16,724 bases of DNA from an uncultured Bacilli bacterium. GTDB taxonomy: Bacteria; Bacillota_I; Bacilli_A; RF39; UBA660. The translations under genes were made by a program, and so were the position numbers. Under the pieces are notes generated by a model. That model had not been told where the DNA came from, searched no databases, and saw only the letters and a list, made by a program, of their open reading frames with translations. Shown here piece by piece: positions 1 to 7,951 of the stretch (positions are counted from its first letter, which is position 1; the number at the start of each line of letters is the position of its first letter). The DNA is taken from the NCBI GenBank assembly GCA_949280095.1, contig CASDHD010000016.1, forward strand, positions 1 to 16,724. Direction: 5' to 3'.

Positions 1-32
1 GACTTTTATTTTTAAAAAGAAAAGTGGTTAAG

Positions 33-62
33 TTGCGGACAAAGTCTGCCGTATGTTATACT
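33..62 (+). promoter_or_regulatory. Promoter of the C39-like gene, with a dyad in the spacer
   Basis: An extended -10 box is visible: TG, one base, then TATACT at 57-62. A weak -35 (TTGCGG, 33-38) lies 18 bases upstream. Between them GCGGAC (35-40) and GTCTGC (44-49) form an inverted repeat around AAA. This is the position where a repressor or activator would bind, but no regulator is identified. Confidence 0.5.
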
Positions 63-93
63 TAGATTGCAAGAATAGAAGGAATTTAGAAAT

Positions 94-1011
94 ATGAAAA
101 TAAAGAAAAAATATATAATTTTGTTTTTGATTTTTGTACTTATCATTTCAAATATGTGTTGGTTAAAACTTTATCGTCGTGAGCAAGAAAAGTTAAAATA
201 TGCTCTAATTCCTTCCTTATCTAACGATTATTTTACAAATCAAAAAATCATAACCGATTATCTTATCCAGAAAGAGAATAATCAAATTAATGTATTCAAT
301 CCTTCTCTTGAAATAAAGTTAGGTAGTAAATTTCCTTATAATTTGTATTTCAATACAAAAGAGCAGTATGAAAACTATCGAAAAGAAAATGCAAATAAAA
401 AGGAAATTCCTCTCATTTTACAAAATCCTGATTATCCAAATGGATGCGAATCGGCGAGCATAGTAATGCTTTTAAATTCTGTAGGGATCGATATAACTTT
501 GCAAGAATTTGTGGAGAATTTTTTAGAAAAAGATAATGTTTATGAAAAAAATGGAGAGCGATATGGACCTGATCCATCTAAAGTTTATGCAGGAGATCCA
601 GCAAGTGAAAATAGAGGATGGGGTGCTTTTGAACCTGTGATGGCTAACTCGGTTTTAAAAGTATTAAAAACTTATCATAAAGAAGAGGAATTGTTTTTAC
701 AAATTAGTGAGTATAATAAATTGCCTTTATATTTTCTCGCCGCACAAGAGTATCCAGTTGTCATTTGGGTAACAATCGATTATCAAGAAGCAGATAGCAT
801 TTATAGTTGGTTTAGTTTTGATAGAAAATACACGTATACATATCCTAAAAATTCTCATACAGTTGTTTTAACTGGAATGGATGAAGAATACTACTATATT
901 CAGGACCCGCTAAAAGAAGAAAAGAACATTCCTGTTTTAAAAGAACAATTAGAAAATAGTTTTAACTCGATGGGTAGACAGTTTATCAGTTTTGGTGATA
1001 TGATACGTTAG
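94..1011 (+). CDS. Membrane-anchored C39-like (papain-fold) family protein
   Basis: This 305-residue protein has a basic N-terminus followed by one hydrophobic segment (about residues 7-27), so it is probably anchored in the membrane with the rest outside the cell. The C-terminal half reads as a Peptidase_C39_2-type domain. Candidate catalytic residues are Q110 just before the nucleophile C118 (in NGCESAS), H255 (in NSHTVVLTGMD) and D271 (in IQDPL), which is the usual order of this papain-like family. The start is set by AGAAGGAA at 77-84, nine bases before the ATG. The substrate is unknown. An ABC exporter follows 98 bases downstream with no terminator between, so co-expression is likely. 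It is not the N-terminal C39 domain of a bacteriocin exporter, because that domain is fused to the transporter and this one is not. Confidence 0.72.
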   Translation: MKIKKKYIILFLIFVLIISNMCWLKLYRREQEKLKYALIPSLSNDYFTNQKIITDYLIQKENNQINVFNPSLEIKLGSKFPYNLYFNTKEQYENYRKENANKKEIPLILQNPDYPNGCESASIVMLLNSVGIDITLQEFVENFLEKDNVYEKNGERYGPDPSKVYAGDPASENRGWGAFEPVMANSVLKVLKTYHKEEELFLQISEYNKLPLYFLAAQEYPVVIWVTIDYQEADSIYSWFSFDRKYTYTYPKNSHTVVLTGMDEEYYYIQDPLKEEKNIPVLKEQLENSFNSMGRQFISFGDMIR

Positions 1012-1041
1012 TCGTATAAATAAGAAAAAGAGGAGATACAT

Positions 1042-1062
1042 ATGTTATTACTTTATTTATAA
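1042..1062 (+). CDS. Possible six-codon leader peptide
   Basis: A very good Shine-Dalgarno (GAGGAGA, 1030-1036) precedes an ATG that opens only six codons (MLLLYL, then TAA) in the gap before the ABC transporter gene. It could be a leader peptide affecting downstream expression, a remnant of a lost gene, or chance. Nothing else supports it. Confidence 0.2.
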   Translation: MLLLYL

Positions 1063-1109
1063 AAGTTATAAAAGAAGCGTTTAATTATTATTTTAAGGAG
1101 GCATAAAAA

Positions 1110-2849
1110 ATGAAAACGCAAGAAAATTCTAACTTTTTTAAAAATATAAAAAAAACTTGGAAATATATAAAAGACTGTAAATGGAATTTAGTTGGTTATG
1201 CTTCTGTAAGTGTTATAGAAGCAATAATCGGAGCTATTCTTCCTTTGGTTTCAGCTCAAATTATTTTAAACATTACAGATGGGGTGATGGAACAACTTTT
1301 ATTATCAGCTTTAGCAGTATTTGGAATTGAGTTTATTTTGTATATTATGTTCTATTTTAAAGAATTTCTTTATCAAAAAGTATATCAAAAAACACTCATT
1401 AATTTGCAGATAGCTGTTGCTAGAGAAACTTTAAAGTTGGAAGTAAAAGAAATTGATAAAGAATCAAATGGTTTATTTGTGGATCGTTTAAATCGAGATA
1501 CCCAAGATATTTCTTCTATGTTTATGGAATATACTTATTGGACTTCTTATGTCATTTCTAATGTCGGCGTATTAGTGGCTATTCTTTTGTTAAATCGTTA
1601 TTTTTTCTTCTATGCAATTTTAGTTTCCCTTAGTATCTTTTTTATCAATAAGAAAAGACTTAGTAAGCAATATGAGGTACATAAAAAGGTAAAAGCTTTG
1701 CAAGAAAAAAAGACAGGACTTACAAGTGAGTTAGTAAGAGGGATCCGTGATATTAAAGTTTTGAATGCAAGTCATACTATTTTAAAACAGACTTCTAATA
1801 AAATTATAGAAACTTCTGATGAAGAAGTTAAAATGTTAAACATTCAAAGAAAGTATGGTTATTATGAAAATAACGTTCGGGGAATTACAGATTTACTTTT
1901 TATCGTATTTGGTATTTATCTTTATCATAAAGGTCTTTTAGTTATTCCTACATTTGTTATTTTGTATAACTATCAATCTAAAATAAAGAACCTTTTAACA
2001 GGGGTGGTGCAACTTCTTGAGTATAATAAAAAATTTGTTGTTTCTTCTAATCGAATCTATGAAGTGATTGAAGATGAAAGATTCCAAAAGGAACAGTTTG
2101 GAACTACAAAAATAAAAAAACTAGAAGGAAATATTCGTTTTCAAGATGTATCTTTTGGGTATGGGGATAAGAAAATTCTTAACCATATGAATTTTGAAAT
2201 TTATCCTAACGAGAAGGTGGCATTTGTTGGAAAAAGTGGTGCTGGAAAAACAACGATATTTAATTTAATTACAAGATTGTATAAAACTAATGATGGAGGG
2301 ATATTCTTGGATGGACATAATATCAATGAACTCGATTGTCCTTCCATAAGGGATAATATGTCGATTATTACGCAAAGTCCTTATATTTTTAATTTTACGA
2401 TTAAAGAGAATTTGTTACTTGCGAAAGAAAATGCAACGTTAAAAGAAATTAGAAATGCATGCAAAATGGCTTGTCTTGATGAATTTATTATGAGTTTGCC
2501 AGAGAAATATGATACAAAGGTTGGAGAGAATGGAGTCATTCTGTCTGGTGGTCAAAAGCAAAGATTAGCAATTGCAAGAGCCCTACTTATGAAAACAGAA
2601 ATTATTTTATTTGATGAAGCAACAAGTGCTCTTGATAATGAAACACAAAGTGAAATACAGAATGCCATCGAAAATCTCAAAGGGGAGTATACGATTTTAA
2701 TTGTTGCCCATCGCTTGTCGACCATTATTGATAGTGATCGTATTTTTGTTGTAGAAGATGGAAAAATAATCGATAGTGGAACGCATAAAGAACTTTTAAA
2801 GAAATGTGAATTTTATAAAAATTTATATGAAAAAGATTTGCAAATATAA
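1110..2849 (+). CDS. ABC transporter, fused permease and ATPase (exporter type)
   Basis: This 579-residue half-transporter has the usual length and order of type IV (MsbA/LmrA-like) exporters. The N-terminal membrane domain covers about residues 25-300 with several hydrophobic segments, and the nucleotide-binding domain runs from about residue 340. The ATPase motifs are all present: Walker A GKSGAGKTT, Q-loop ITQSPY, signature LSGGQKQR, Walker B IILFDEATSALD and the H-loop histidine in IVAHRLS. It should act as a dimer exporting a lipid, peptide or drug. The substrate cannot be read from the sequence. The ATG follows AAGGAGG (1095-1101) by eight bases. Neighbours are a C39-like protein upstream and a thioredoxin-fold protein downstream, suggesting an envelope or peptide-export role by context only. 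Confidence 0.88.
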   Translation: MKTQENSNFFKNIKKTWKYIKDCKWNLVGYASVSVIEAIIGAILPLVSAQIILNITDGVMEQLLLSALAVFGIEFILYIMFYFKEFLYQKVYQKTLINLQIAVARETLKLEVKEIDKESNGLFVDRLNRDTQDISSMFMEYTYWTSYVISNVGVLVAILLLNRYFFFYAILVSLSIFFINKKRLSKQYEVHKKVKALQEKKTGLTSELVRGIRDIKVLNASHTILKQTSNKIIETSDEEVKMLNIQRKYGYYENNVRGITDLLFIVFGIYLYHKGLLVIPTFVILYNYQSKIKNLLTGVVQLLEYNKKFVVSSNRIYEVIEDERFQKEQFGTTKIKKLEGNIRFQDVSFGYGDKKILNHMNFEIYPNEKVAFVGKSGAGKTTIFNLITRLYKTNDGGIFLDGHNINELDCPSIRDNMSIITQSPYIFNFTIKENLLLAKENATLKEIRNACKMACLDEFIMSLPEKYDTKVGENGVILSGGQKQRLAIARALLMKTEIILFDEATSALDNETQSEIQNAIENLKGEYTILIVAHRLSTIIDSDRIFVVEDGKIIDSGTHKELLKKCEFYKNLYEKDLQI

Positions 2850-2857
2850 ATGGTATT

Positions 2858-2886
2858 TTGAAAAAAATCAAATTATGTGATATAGT
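2858..2886 (+). promoter_or_regulatory. Promoter of the thioredoxin-fold gene
   Basis: TTGAAA (2858-2863), a 17-base spacer and TATAGT (2881-2886) preceded by TG plus one base form a near-consensus extended -10 promoter. Transcription should begin near 2893, only a few bases before the ATG at 2896, which favours the TTG at 2914 as the real start of the gene. Confidence 0.7.
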
Positions 2887-2913
2887 AGGAACGCAATGGA
2901 AGGAAGAAGTAGA

Positions 2914-3555
2914 TTGAAAAAGAGTATTATTATAGGATTTTTGTTGACGATTATGTTTATGCCAATTACAGTTTTTGCCCAAGATAAGGTAGATTTATCT
3001 CAATATAAAACAATGAATTTAGAAGAAACATTGAATGCAGAAGGAATTACAGCAGATTTAAGTAATTACATAGAAAATGATAATCAAATTCCAATTTATA
3101 TGTTTCGTGGCCAAGGTTGTACACATTGTGAAGATTTTTTAGAATATGTAGCGAAGACTTTGGTCCCAAATTATGGAAGTTATTTTAAACTAGTTTCTTT
3201 TGAAACATGGAGTGATGCCAATAACTCAAATCTTTTAAAAACAGTTTCTAGTTTTTTAGGAGATGCAGCAAGTGGTGTACCTTATATTGTAATTGGAGAT
3301 AAGACATTCTTAGGGTATGGGGAAAGTTTTAATAGTGATATCGAATCTGCTATAACATCTTTATATAATAGCAATAATCGTTATGACGTATTTGAAGAAA
3401 TGAATAAAGAAGAAAAATCAAATACGGCTACTATTGTCCTATGGAATGTAGCTATTACTACAATTGGCGTTATTATTGTTGTGTGCCATAATAATTCTAT
3501 AAAAAATCAAATTTTAGAAGAATTAAATAAAAAATCTTCTAAAAAAGCAAAATAA
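2914..3555 (+). CDS. Secreted thioredoxin-fold protein, probably membrane-anchored
   Basis: From a TTG start this is a 213-residue protein with a clear signal peptide (MKKSIIIGF, hydrophobic to about residue 20, possible cleavage near FAQD). The thioredoxin-like region carries a CTHC redox motif (C69, C72) in GQGCTHCEDF, and the cis-proline is P123 in GVPYIVIGD. A second hydrophobic stretch (about 171-192) and a lysine-rich tail suggest a C-terminal anchor. It probably acts outside the membrane in disulfide or thiol chemistry. Start choice: AGGAAG (2901-2906) lies seven bases before TTG 2914. The in-frame ATG at 2896 sits almost at the predicted transcription start and has only a weak, close ribosome site. 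The longer form would add six residues and spoil the signal peptide. Confidence 0.78.
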   Translation: MKKSIIIGFLLTIMFMPITVFAQDKVDLSQYKTMNLEETLNAEGITADLSNYIENDNQIPIYMFRGQGCTHCEDFLEYVAKTLVPNYGSYFKLVSFETWSDANNSNLLKTVSSFLGDAASGVPYIVIGDKTFLGYGESFNSDIESAITSLYNSNNRYDVFEEMNKEEKSNTATIVLWNVAITTIGVIIVVCHNNSIKNQILEELNKKSSKKAK

Positions 3556-3561
3556 AGAAGC

Positions 3562-3606
3562 AAAACTATGATTAAAACATACAATATTTTTAATGATAGT
3601 TTTTTT
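3562..3606 (+). terminator. Rho-independent terminator after the thioredoxin-fold gene
   Basis: AAAACTAT plus ATTAAAA (3562-3577) pairs with TTTTAAT plus ATAGTTTT (3588-3603), with one G-G mismatch, and is followed by a T run. It closes the export-like gene set before the pyk promoter. Confidence 0.75.
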
Positions 3607-3623
3607 GTGGCATAAAATAGGAA

Positions 3624-3652
3624 TTTACAATGTCTTTTTCGTATGATAAAAT
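3624..3652 (+). promoter_or_regulatory. pyk promoter
   Basis: TTTACA (3624-3629), a 17-base spacer and TAAAAT (3647-3652) with an upstream TG form an extended -10 promoter about 35 bases before the pyk start codon. Confidence 0.65.
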
Positions 3653-3686
3653 TGTTTTTGTTTGTTTTTAAAAAGGAGTGAAGTAA

Positions 3687-5093
3687 ATGAAGAAAACGAA
3701 AATTATTTGTAGTATTGGACCATCTAGTAATGAACCTGATGTTATGGAGAATATGGTAAGGGCTGGTATGGATGTTGCTCGTATTAATTTTTCGCATGCT
3801 ACTATAGAAGAAAGAGAAAAATGCGTTGCGTCTGTTAAAGAAGTTCGTAAAAGAACAGGTGCAAATATTGCAATCTTATATGACTCAAAAGGACCAGAAT
3901 TTCGTAGTGGAATGTTAGAAAATGGCGAAATTACTTTAGTAGAAGGAAAAACAATTCGTATTGTTAAGGAACAAGTTTTAGGAAATGAGGAAAGAATTAG
4001 TGTAAATCATCCAAGTGCACTAGATTCTATTTCGGTTGGAAATGTAATTTTACTTGAAAACGGTCTTATGAAAGTAGAAGTAATATCAAAAGAGGAAGAT
4101 GGTCTTACTTGTAAGATTGTTGTTGGTGGTGTACTTGGGAATAAAAAAAGTTTAAGTGTTCCAGATGTATTACTTTCTATGCCTTATGTAAGTGAACAAG
4201 ATAGAGAAGATATTATTTATGCTTGCCATCATGATGGTGATATTTTAGCTATTTCGTTTGTTTCTACGAAAGAAAACGTTTTAGAAGTACGTGAAATTCT
4301 AAAGGAAAACGGAAGAGAAGATATGCCAATTATTTGTAAGATTGAAAATGGAGTAGGTGTTGAAAATTTAGAAGAAATTCTAGAGGTATCAGAAGGAATT
4401 ATGGTAGCACGTGGGGACTTAGGAACTGAAACGCGTATGGAAACATTGCCACTTGTTCAAAAAGAAATGATAAGACACTGCCGTGAGCAAGGAAAGATTT
4501 GTATTGTAGCAACAGAAATGTTAGAGTCGATGAAAAAGAATGCTCGTCCTACCCGTGCTGAAATTAGCGATGTTGCGAATGCTGTTTTAGATGGAACCGA
4601 TGCTGTTATGTTGTCTGGAGAATCTACAGTAGGACAACATCCAATTGAGACTGTAGAATTTATGGCAAATATTTGTAAAGAAACAGAAAAATCAGCTTCA
4701 TTTGAACATTTATTTACGTATAAAAAAGAATTTGGTATTACGCAAACTATTGCAAATAGTGTTGTAGAAAGTGCTAATATTTTACATGCAAAGGCAATTA
4801 TTGCTGCAACGGTAAGTGGATTTACAGCGCGAAAGATTAGTAATTTAAAACCGAATTCTATTATCCTTGCAGCTTGTCCAAATGAAGAAATTGGAAGAAG
4901 ACTTGCTTTGAACTGGGGTGTTTATCCACTTTATGTTCCTCTTTTAAATTCTGTAGATGAGGTTCTTCAAAGGAGTGTTGTGGCTGCTAAAGAGTTTATG
5001 CCTTTAGAAAAAAAGGATATTGTTGTAATTACAGGTGGATTCCCAACTGGTGTTACAAAAACAACTAATTTAATGAAAATTGAGGAAATCTAG
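3687..5093 (+). CDS. pyk: Pyruvate kinase
   Basis: Pyruvate kinase converts phosphoenolpyruvate and ADP to pyruvate and ATP, the last step of glycolysis in the cytoplasm. The 468-residue length fits the A-B-C domain form without the extra C-terminal PEP-utiliser domain found in Bacillus. N-terminal CSIGPSS and ARINFSHA (R32, N34, S36, H37) belong to the barrel. The B domain spans roughly residues 70-160, and the family signature is IICKIENGVGV with K218 and E220, followed by MVARGDLG (metal ligand D244). Two positions depart from the common consensus: ATEMLESM where ATQMLESM is usual, and LENG where DDG is common in the B domain. The ATG follows AAAGGAGTG at 3672-3680. It has its own promoter and terminator, so it is a single-gene unit. 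Confidence 0.97.
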   Translation: MKKTKIICSIGPSSNEPDVMENMVRAGMDVARINFSHATIEEREKCVASVKEVRKRTGANIAILYDSKGPEFRSGMLENGEITLVEGKTIRIVKEQVLGNEERISVNHPSALDSISVGNVILLENGLMKVEVISKEEDGLTCKIVVGGVLGNKKSLSVPDVLLSMPYVSEQDREDIIYACHHDGDILAISFVSTKENVLEVREILKENGREDMPIICKIENGVGVENLEEILEVSEGIMVARGDLGTETRMETLPLVQKEMIRHCREQGKICIVATEMLESMKKNARPTRAEISDVANAVLDGTDAVMLSGESTVGQHPIETVEFMANICKETEKSASFEHLFTYKKEFGITQTIANSVVESANILHAKAIIAATVSGFTARKISNLKPNSIILAACPNEEIGRRLALNWGVYPLYVPLLNSVDEVLQRSVVAAKEFMPLEKKDIVVITGGFPTGVTKTTNLMKIEEI

Positions 5094-5112
5094 ATTGCTA
5101 GATTTTCTTTTT
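5086..5112 (+). terminator. pyk terminator overlapping both converging stop codons
   Basis: AAATCTAG (5086-5093) pairs with CTAGATTT (5098-5105) around ATTG, followed by T-rich sequence. The left arm contains the pyk stop and the right arm contains the minus-strand helicase stop (5098-5100). The T run suits the plus strand; on the minus strand it is poor. Confidence 0.7.
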
Positions 5113-6189
5113 TATTTCTTTAATAAAAGAAGATGGGTTAAAATAAGGGACTAATAAATAGCAATAATTCTTTGTTCTGGTTAAGGCAACATAGAAAAGT
5201 CTTCTTTCTTCTTCGTATAAAAAACTTTCTTTTTCTTGAATTAGGTAAGTAATAGCAGGAGTTTTCCTTTTAGCAGGTAGTCCTATTTCGCTATCGACTA
5301 AATTGATGAGAATAACATTATCACTTTCTAAACCTTTAGATTTGTGGATGGTTAAGTATCGTAGATGGTAAGGTTCTTTTTCAAGTTTAAAGTAACCTTG
5401 TTCTAGCCAAGTGATTTTTTCCTTAGGAATAAAATTGTAAATATCAAAGTTGTTTCTCCCAAGGATTAAAATTTCACCTTTTTCTATCTTTTTTATTATT
5501 TTTAAAAGAACGTTGTAAGGATTAAAATATTTTATAATTTTAATCGGTTTGTCTAAATGTTTGTGAGATTTTAAATCTTTTTTAATTTGTCTTTCATTTT
5601 GCATGACAAAGTCACCAGCAATTTTTATAAGTTCTTGACTATTTCGATATGTATTTTCTATCTTAAAAGTTTTGGCACCTTGAAAGTATCTTTGGAAGTT
5701 CAAAAATATATTTAAGTCGCAACCAGAAAATTTATAGATAGATTGAAAGTCGTCACCAACTACGGTTAAATTGGCATCATTATTTTTGACAACTTCCCTC
5801 ATGAAATCTAGACGTAATTTGGAAGTGTCTTGAAATTCGTCAATGATAATTTCTTTGTATTTACATATACGTTTTTCTTTACATAATTGCATAGCCTTTT
5901 TAATCAAATCATCAAAGTCATAATAATGTTGTATTTCTTTTTCTTTTTCGTAAAAGTTGTAAATGGCATAGAGGAAAAAGAGTAGAGAATTTTCTTTAGT
6001 AAGTTTGAAAAAAGTTTTAAAGTCATGGGTAGATAAATTGTTTGTACTAAATAATGCTAAAAAGGTAGCAATTAATTTCTGAATTTCTATGTGTTCTTTA
6101 GTATTTAAGAAAGTTTGATATTGTTTGTTGGTCTGATGTGTATTGTTTTTATTATGTTTAGATATTGTTTGTTGGTAAAAAAAATTTTT
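5098..6189 (-). pseudogene. UvrD/Rep-type helicase, C-terminal fragment
   Basis: This frame is open from 6189 down to the stop at 5098 and carries the later superfamily 1 helicase motifs in order: II (IIIDEFQDTS), III (LTVVGDDFQSIYKFSG), IV (ENTYRNSQELIKIA), V (LTIHKSKGLESDNVI) and VI (EERRLFYVALTRTKNY). It lacks an ATG near its head and any good ribosome site, so it is unlikely to be made alone. The matching N-terminal part with Walker A lies just upstream in another frame (6105-6599). Together they would form one helicase of about 485 residues, shorter than canonical UvrD (about 720) but with a full motif set. A nominal TTG at 5905-5907 could start a 269-residue piece without motif I, which would be inactive. 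Confidence 0.8.
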
Positions 6190-6599
6190 TTATTGAGTTT
6201 GCAAAATTGTTTTTTTAAAAGGGGATGATTCCATACATGATTTTGGAAAAAAAGACCGATAGTTTCTGTTAAAAAGGTATCAGGAGCAATTTCAAAAAAA
6301 TTCTCTTCTTCCTTTAATATGTGCATAGCTAGTTTATGAAATGTAAAAACATGAATTTTATCATTATTGATTTTTTCCTTTAAACTTTTTACAGATTCAT
6401 TTGTAAAAGAGATACATAAAATACTTTCTGGTTCTACTTTTTTAATTTCTAATAAATATTTAATTTTGCCAATCATTGTTAAAGTTTTACCACTTCCAGC
6501 TCCTGCTACAATAAGTGAATACTTAGAAGCGTGTAAGATAGCATTTTTTTGTTGTTCATCGAGTGGGTAACCATTAATGGTAAAAAAATCTTTGTTCAT
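6105..6599 (-). pseudogene. UvrD/Rep-type helicase, N-terminal fragment
   Basis: The best start is the ATG at 6597-6599 (MNKDFFTINGYPLDEQQ), because a consensus promoter sits directly before it. The Q motif (LDEQQKNAI), Walker A (VAGAGSGKT) and motif Ia (CISFTNESVKSLKEK) are present. The sequence HVFTFHKLAMHIL also fits the UvrD/Rep family. The frame then runs through A/T homopolymers (6177-6191) and the first copy of a 16-bp repeat and ends in unrelated residues at 6105. Removing 44 bp (one repeat copy plus the spacer) joins it in frame to the C-terminal fragment as FFTNKQYQTFLNTKEH. Adding one base in the homopolymer would also rejoin the frames, with 15 extra residues. The gene is therefore broken here, phase-variable, or misassembled. 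Confidence 0.8.
6117..6176. repeat. 16-bp direct repeat at the helicase break
   Basis: GATATTGTTTGTTGGT occurs exactly at 6117-6132 and again at 6161-6176, a period of 44 bp with 28 bp between the copies. Forty-four is not a multiple of three. In the minus-strand gene the upstream copy encodes TNKQY in the N-terminal frame and the downstream copy encodes TNKQY in the C-terminal frame, so recombination between them gives a continuous frame. Confidence 0.85.
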
Positions 6600-6606
6600 A
6601 GGTTTT

Positions 6607-6634
6607 ATTATAGGTGGTTTTATGGATTTGTCAA
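6607..6634 (-). promoter_or_regulatory. Consensus promoter abutting the helicase start codon
   Basis: On the minus strand TTGACA (6629-6634), a 16-base spacer and TATAAT (6607-6612) end only seven bases before the ATG at 6597-6599. The transcript would start at or within a base or two of the A of the ATG, and no Shine-Dalgarno is visible, so the mRNA looks leaderless. Confidence 0.7.
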
Positions 6635-6731
6635 AAAACAAATTTGGAAAAATAATACTCCAAATTCCTAGTTTCATCTTCGAATTCGCTAAATTGATGT
6701 GCAAATTCTTTCATTTTGACAGCATATTCGG

Positions 6732-6737
6732 TATAAT
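6732..6737 (+). promoter_or_regulatory. -10 box upstream of the alanine racemase gene
   Basis: A perfect TATAAT lies 19 bases before the ATG at 6757. No good -35 sits 16-18 bases upstream. A perfect TTGACA (6716-6721) is only 10 bases away, too close to be its partner. The 5' leader would be about a dozen bases and just hold the ribosome site. Confidence 0.45.
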
Positions 6738-6756
6738 GTGAAAAAGGATGATTTTT

Positions 6757-7938
6757 ATGTACAGAAAAACATATGCCAAGATAGATGGTAAAATTTTAGA
6801 AGAAAATGTAAAAGAAATTAAGAAGAAATATAATGGATACGAGTATTATTTTGGAGTTGTGAAAAATAATGCGTATGGTCACGGAATAAAGGTAGTACAA
6901 AATTTAATTCGCGGAGGAATTAATTATCTTGCAGTGTCTTCTTTGGAAGAGGCTTTACAAATTCGTAAGTTTACTCTTGATACACCTATTTTAGTTTTAG
7001 AACCTATTTCGTTAGAGTTTATTGATGATGCCATTAGCAATAAAATTACACTTACGATAGAAAGTTTGGATTATTTAAAAAGTTTGTATAAGTTGGAATT
7101 ATCTTATGAAATAAAAGTTCATTTAAAACTGGATACGGGAATGAATCGTTTAGGAATGAAAACAAGTAAAGAGGTAAAGGATGCAGTCAAGATTATTGGG
7201 AAACATGAAAAAATTTATTTAGAAGGAATCTATACGCATTTTGCTTCGACTGGTGTACAAGATGTGTATTATGATAGGCAAGTAGCTAAGTTTTTAGATT
7301 TAACGAGAGAGATAGATTTAAGTGAAATTCCAATTGTACATTTGGATAGAAGTTTAACTTTTGTGACTCATGAAAAACTTATTTTTGCAAACGGCGTGCG
7401 TTTAGGAATTTCTTTGTTTGGTTTTAGTGGTAGTAGAAAAATAGGGTCTGGTTTAAAAGCCTTTCTGCGAAATTTTAAAAGAAAAATGTTTATCAAAAAG
7501 CATCATATTAGCCCAACAATTTTGGAAAACGATTTAAAACTTTCCACTGCTTTTTCCTTATATTCAACGGTTATGTCTGTTCGAAAAGTTACGAAAGAGG
7601 AAGTGGTTGGATATAACGCAAGTTATCAATTGAAGGAAGATGGGTTTATTGCAACAATTCCAATTGGCTTTGCAGATGGCGTAACGAAAGAGTTTGGCTT
7701 TGTTGCTATTCATAAGAAAAAATACCCTATTGTTGCGGATACAATGGACATGATTATGGTACTTGTTGATGAGAATGTAAAAGTACAAGATAAAGTAGAG
7801 ATTTTTGGGGATACTATTACTATTCAAGAAGCAAAGAGTAGATTAAATACGAATGCACAACATTTATTCAACCAGATTACAACACGTGTTCCAAGAGTGC
7901 ATGTAGATGGACATGACGAAGTAGAGATTAAGTATTAG
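6757..7938 (+). CDS. alr: Alanine racemase family protein (PLP-dependent)
   Basis: Family members interconvert L- and D-alanine in the cytoplasm with PLP, supplying D-Ala for peptidoglycan. From the ATG at 6757 (AAAGGA at 6743-6748, eight bases upstream; the ATG at 6748 overlaps that site) it has 393 residues. Visible features are the PLP lysine K36 in VVKNNAYGHG, K124 and R131 in LKLDTGMNRLG, the second-base tyrosine region GYNASY (about 285-290), IPIGFADG (usually GYADG) and M330-D331 in ADTMDMIMV. Two oddities appear. The usual ANS motif before the barrel end reads DRS, and roughly 25-30 extra residues rich in Lys/Arg/Phe sit at about 226-262. It may be a diverged alanine racemase or a racemase for another amino acid. 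The next gene starts 13 bases after its stop, so it heads an operon. Confidence 0.82.
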   Translation: MYRKTYAKIDGKILEENVKEIKKKYNGYEYYFGVVKNNAYGHGIKVVQNLIRGGINYLAVSSLEEALQIRKFTLDTPILVLEPISLEFIDDAISNKITLTIESLDYLKSLYKLELSYEIKVHLKLDTGMNRLGMKTSKEVKDAVKIIGKHEKIYLEGIYTHFASTGVQDVYYDRQVAKFLDLTREIDLSEIPIVHLDRSLTFVTHEKLIFANGVRLGISLFGFSGSRKIGSGLKAFLRNFKRKMFIKKHHISPTILENDLKLSTAFSLYSTVMSVRKVTKEEVVGYNASYQLKEDGFIATIPIGFADGVTKEFGFVAIHKKKYPIVADTMDMIMVLVDENVKVQDKVEIFGDTITIQEAKSRLNTNAQHLFNQITTRVPRVHVDGHDEVEIKY

Positions 7939-7951
7939 GAGGAAAATATAA

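Noticed and set aside
94..1011. Bacteriocin leader peptidase of a C39-ABC exporter
   Set aside because: In those systems the C39 domain is fused to the front of the transporter and is cytoplasmic. Here it is a separate protein behind an N-terminal membrane segment, and no double-glycine precursor peptide is seen.
6716..6737. TTGACA and TATAAT as a consensus promoter for alr
   Set aside because: Both hexamers are perfect but only 10 bases apart, too close for sigma-A. Only the TATAAT is kept as a likely -10.
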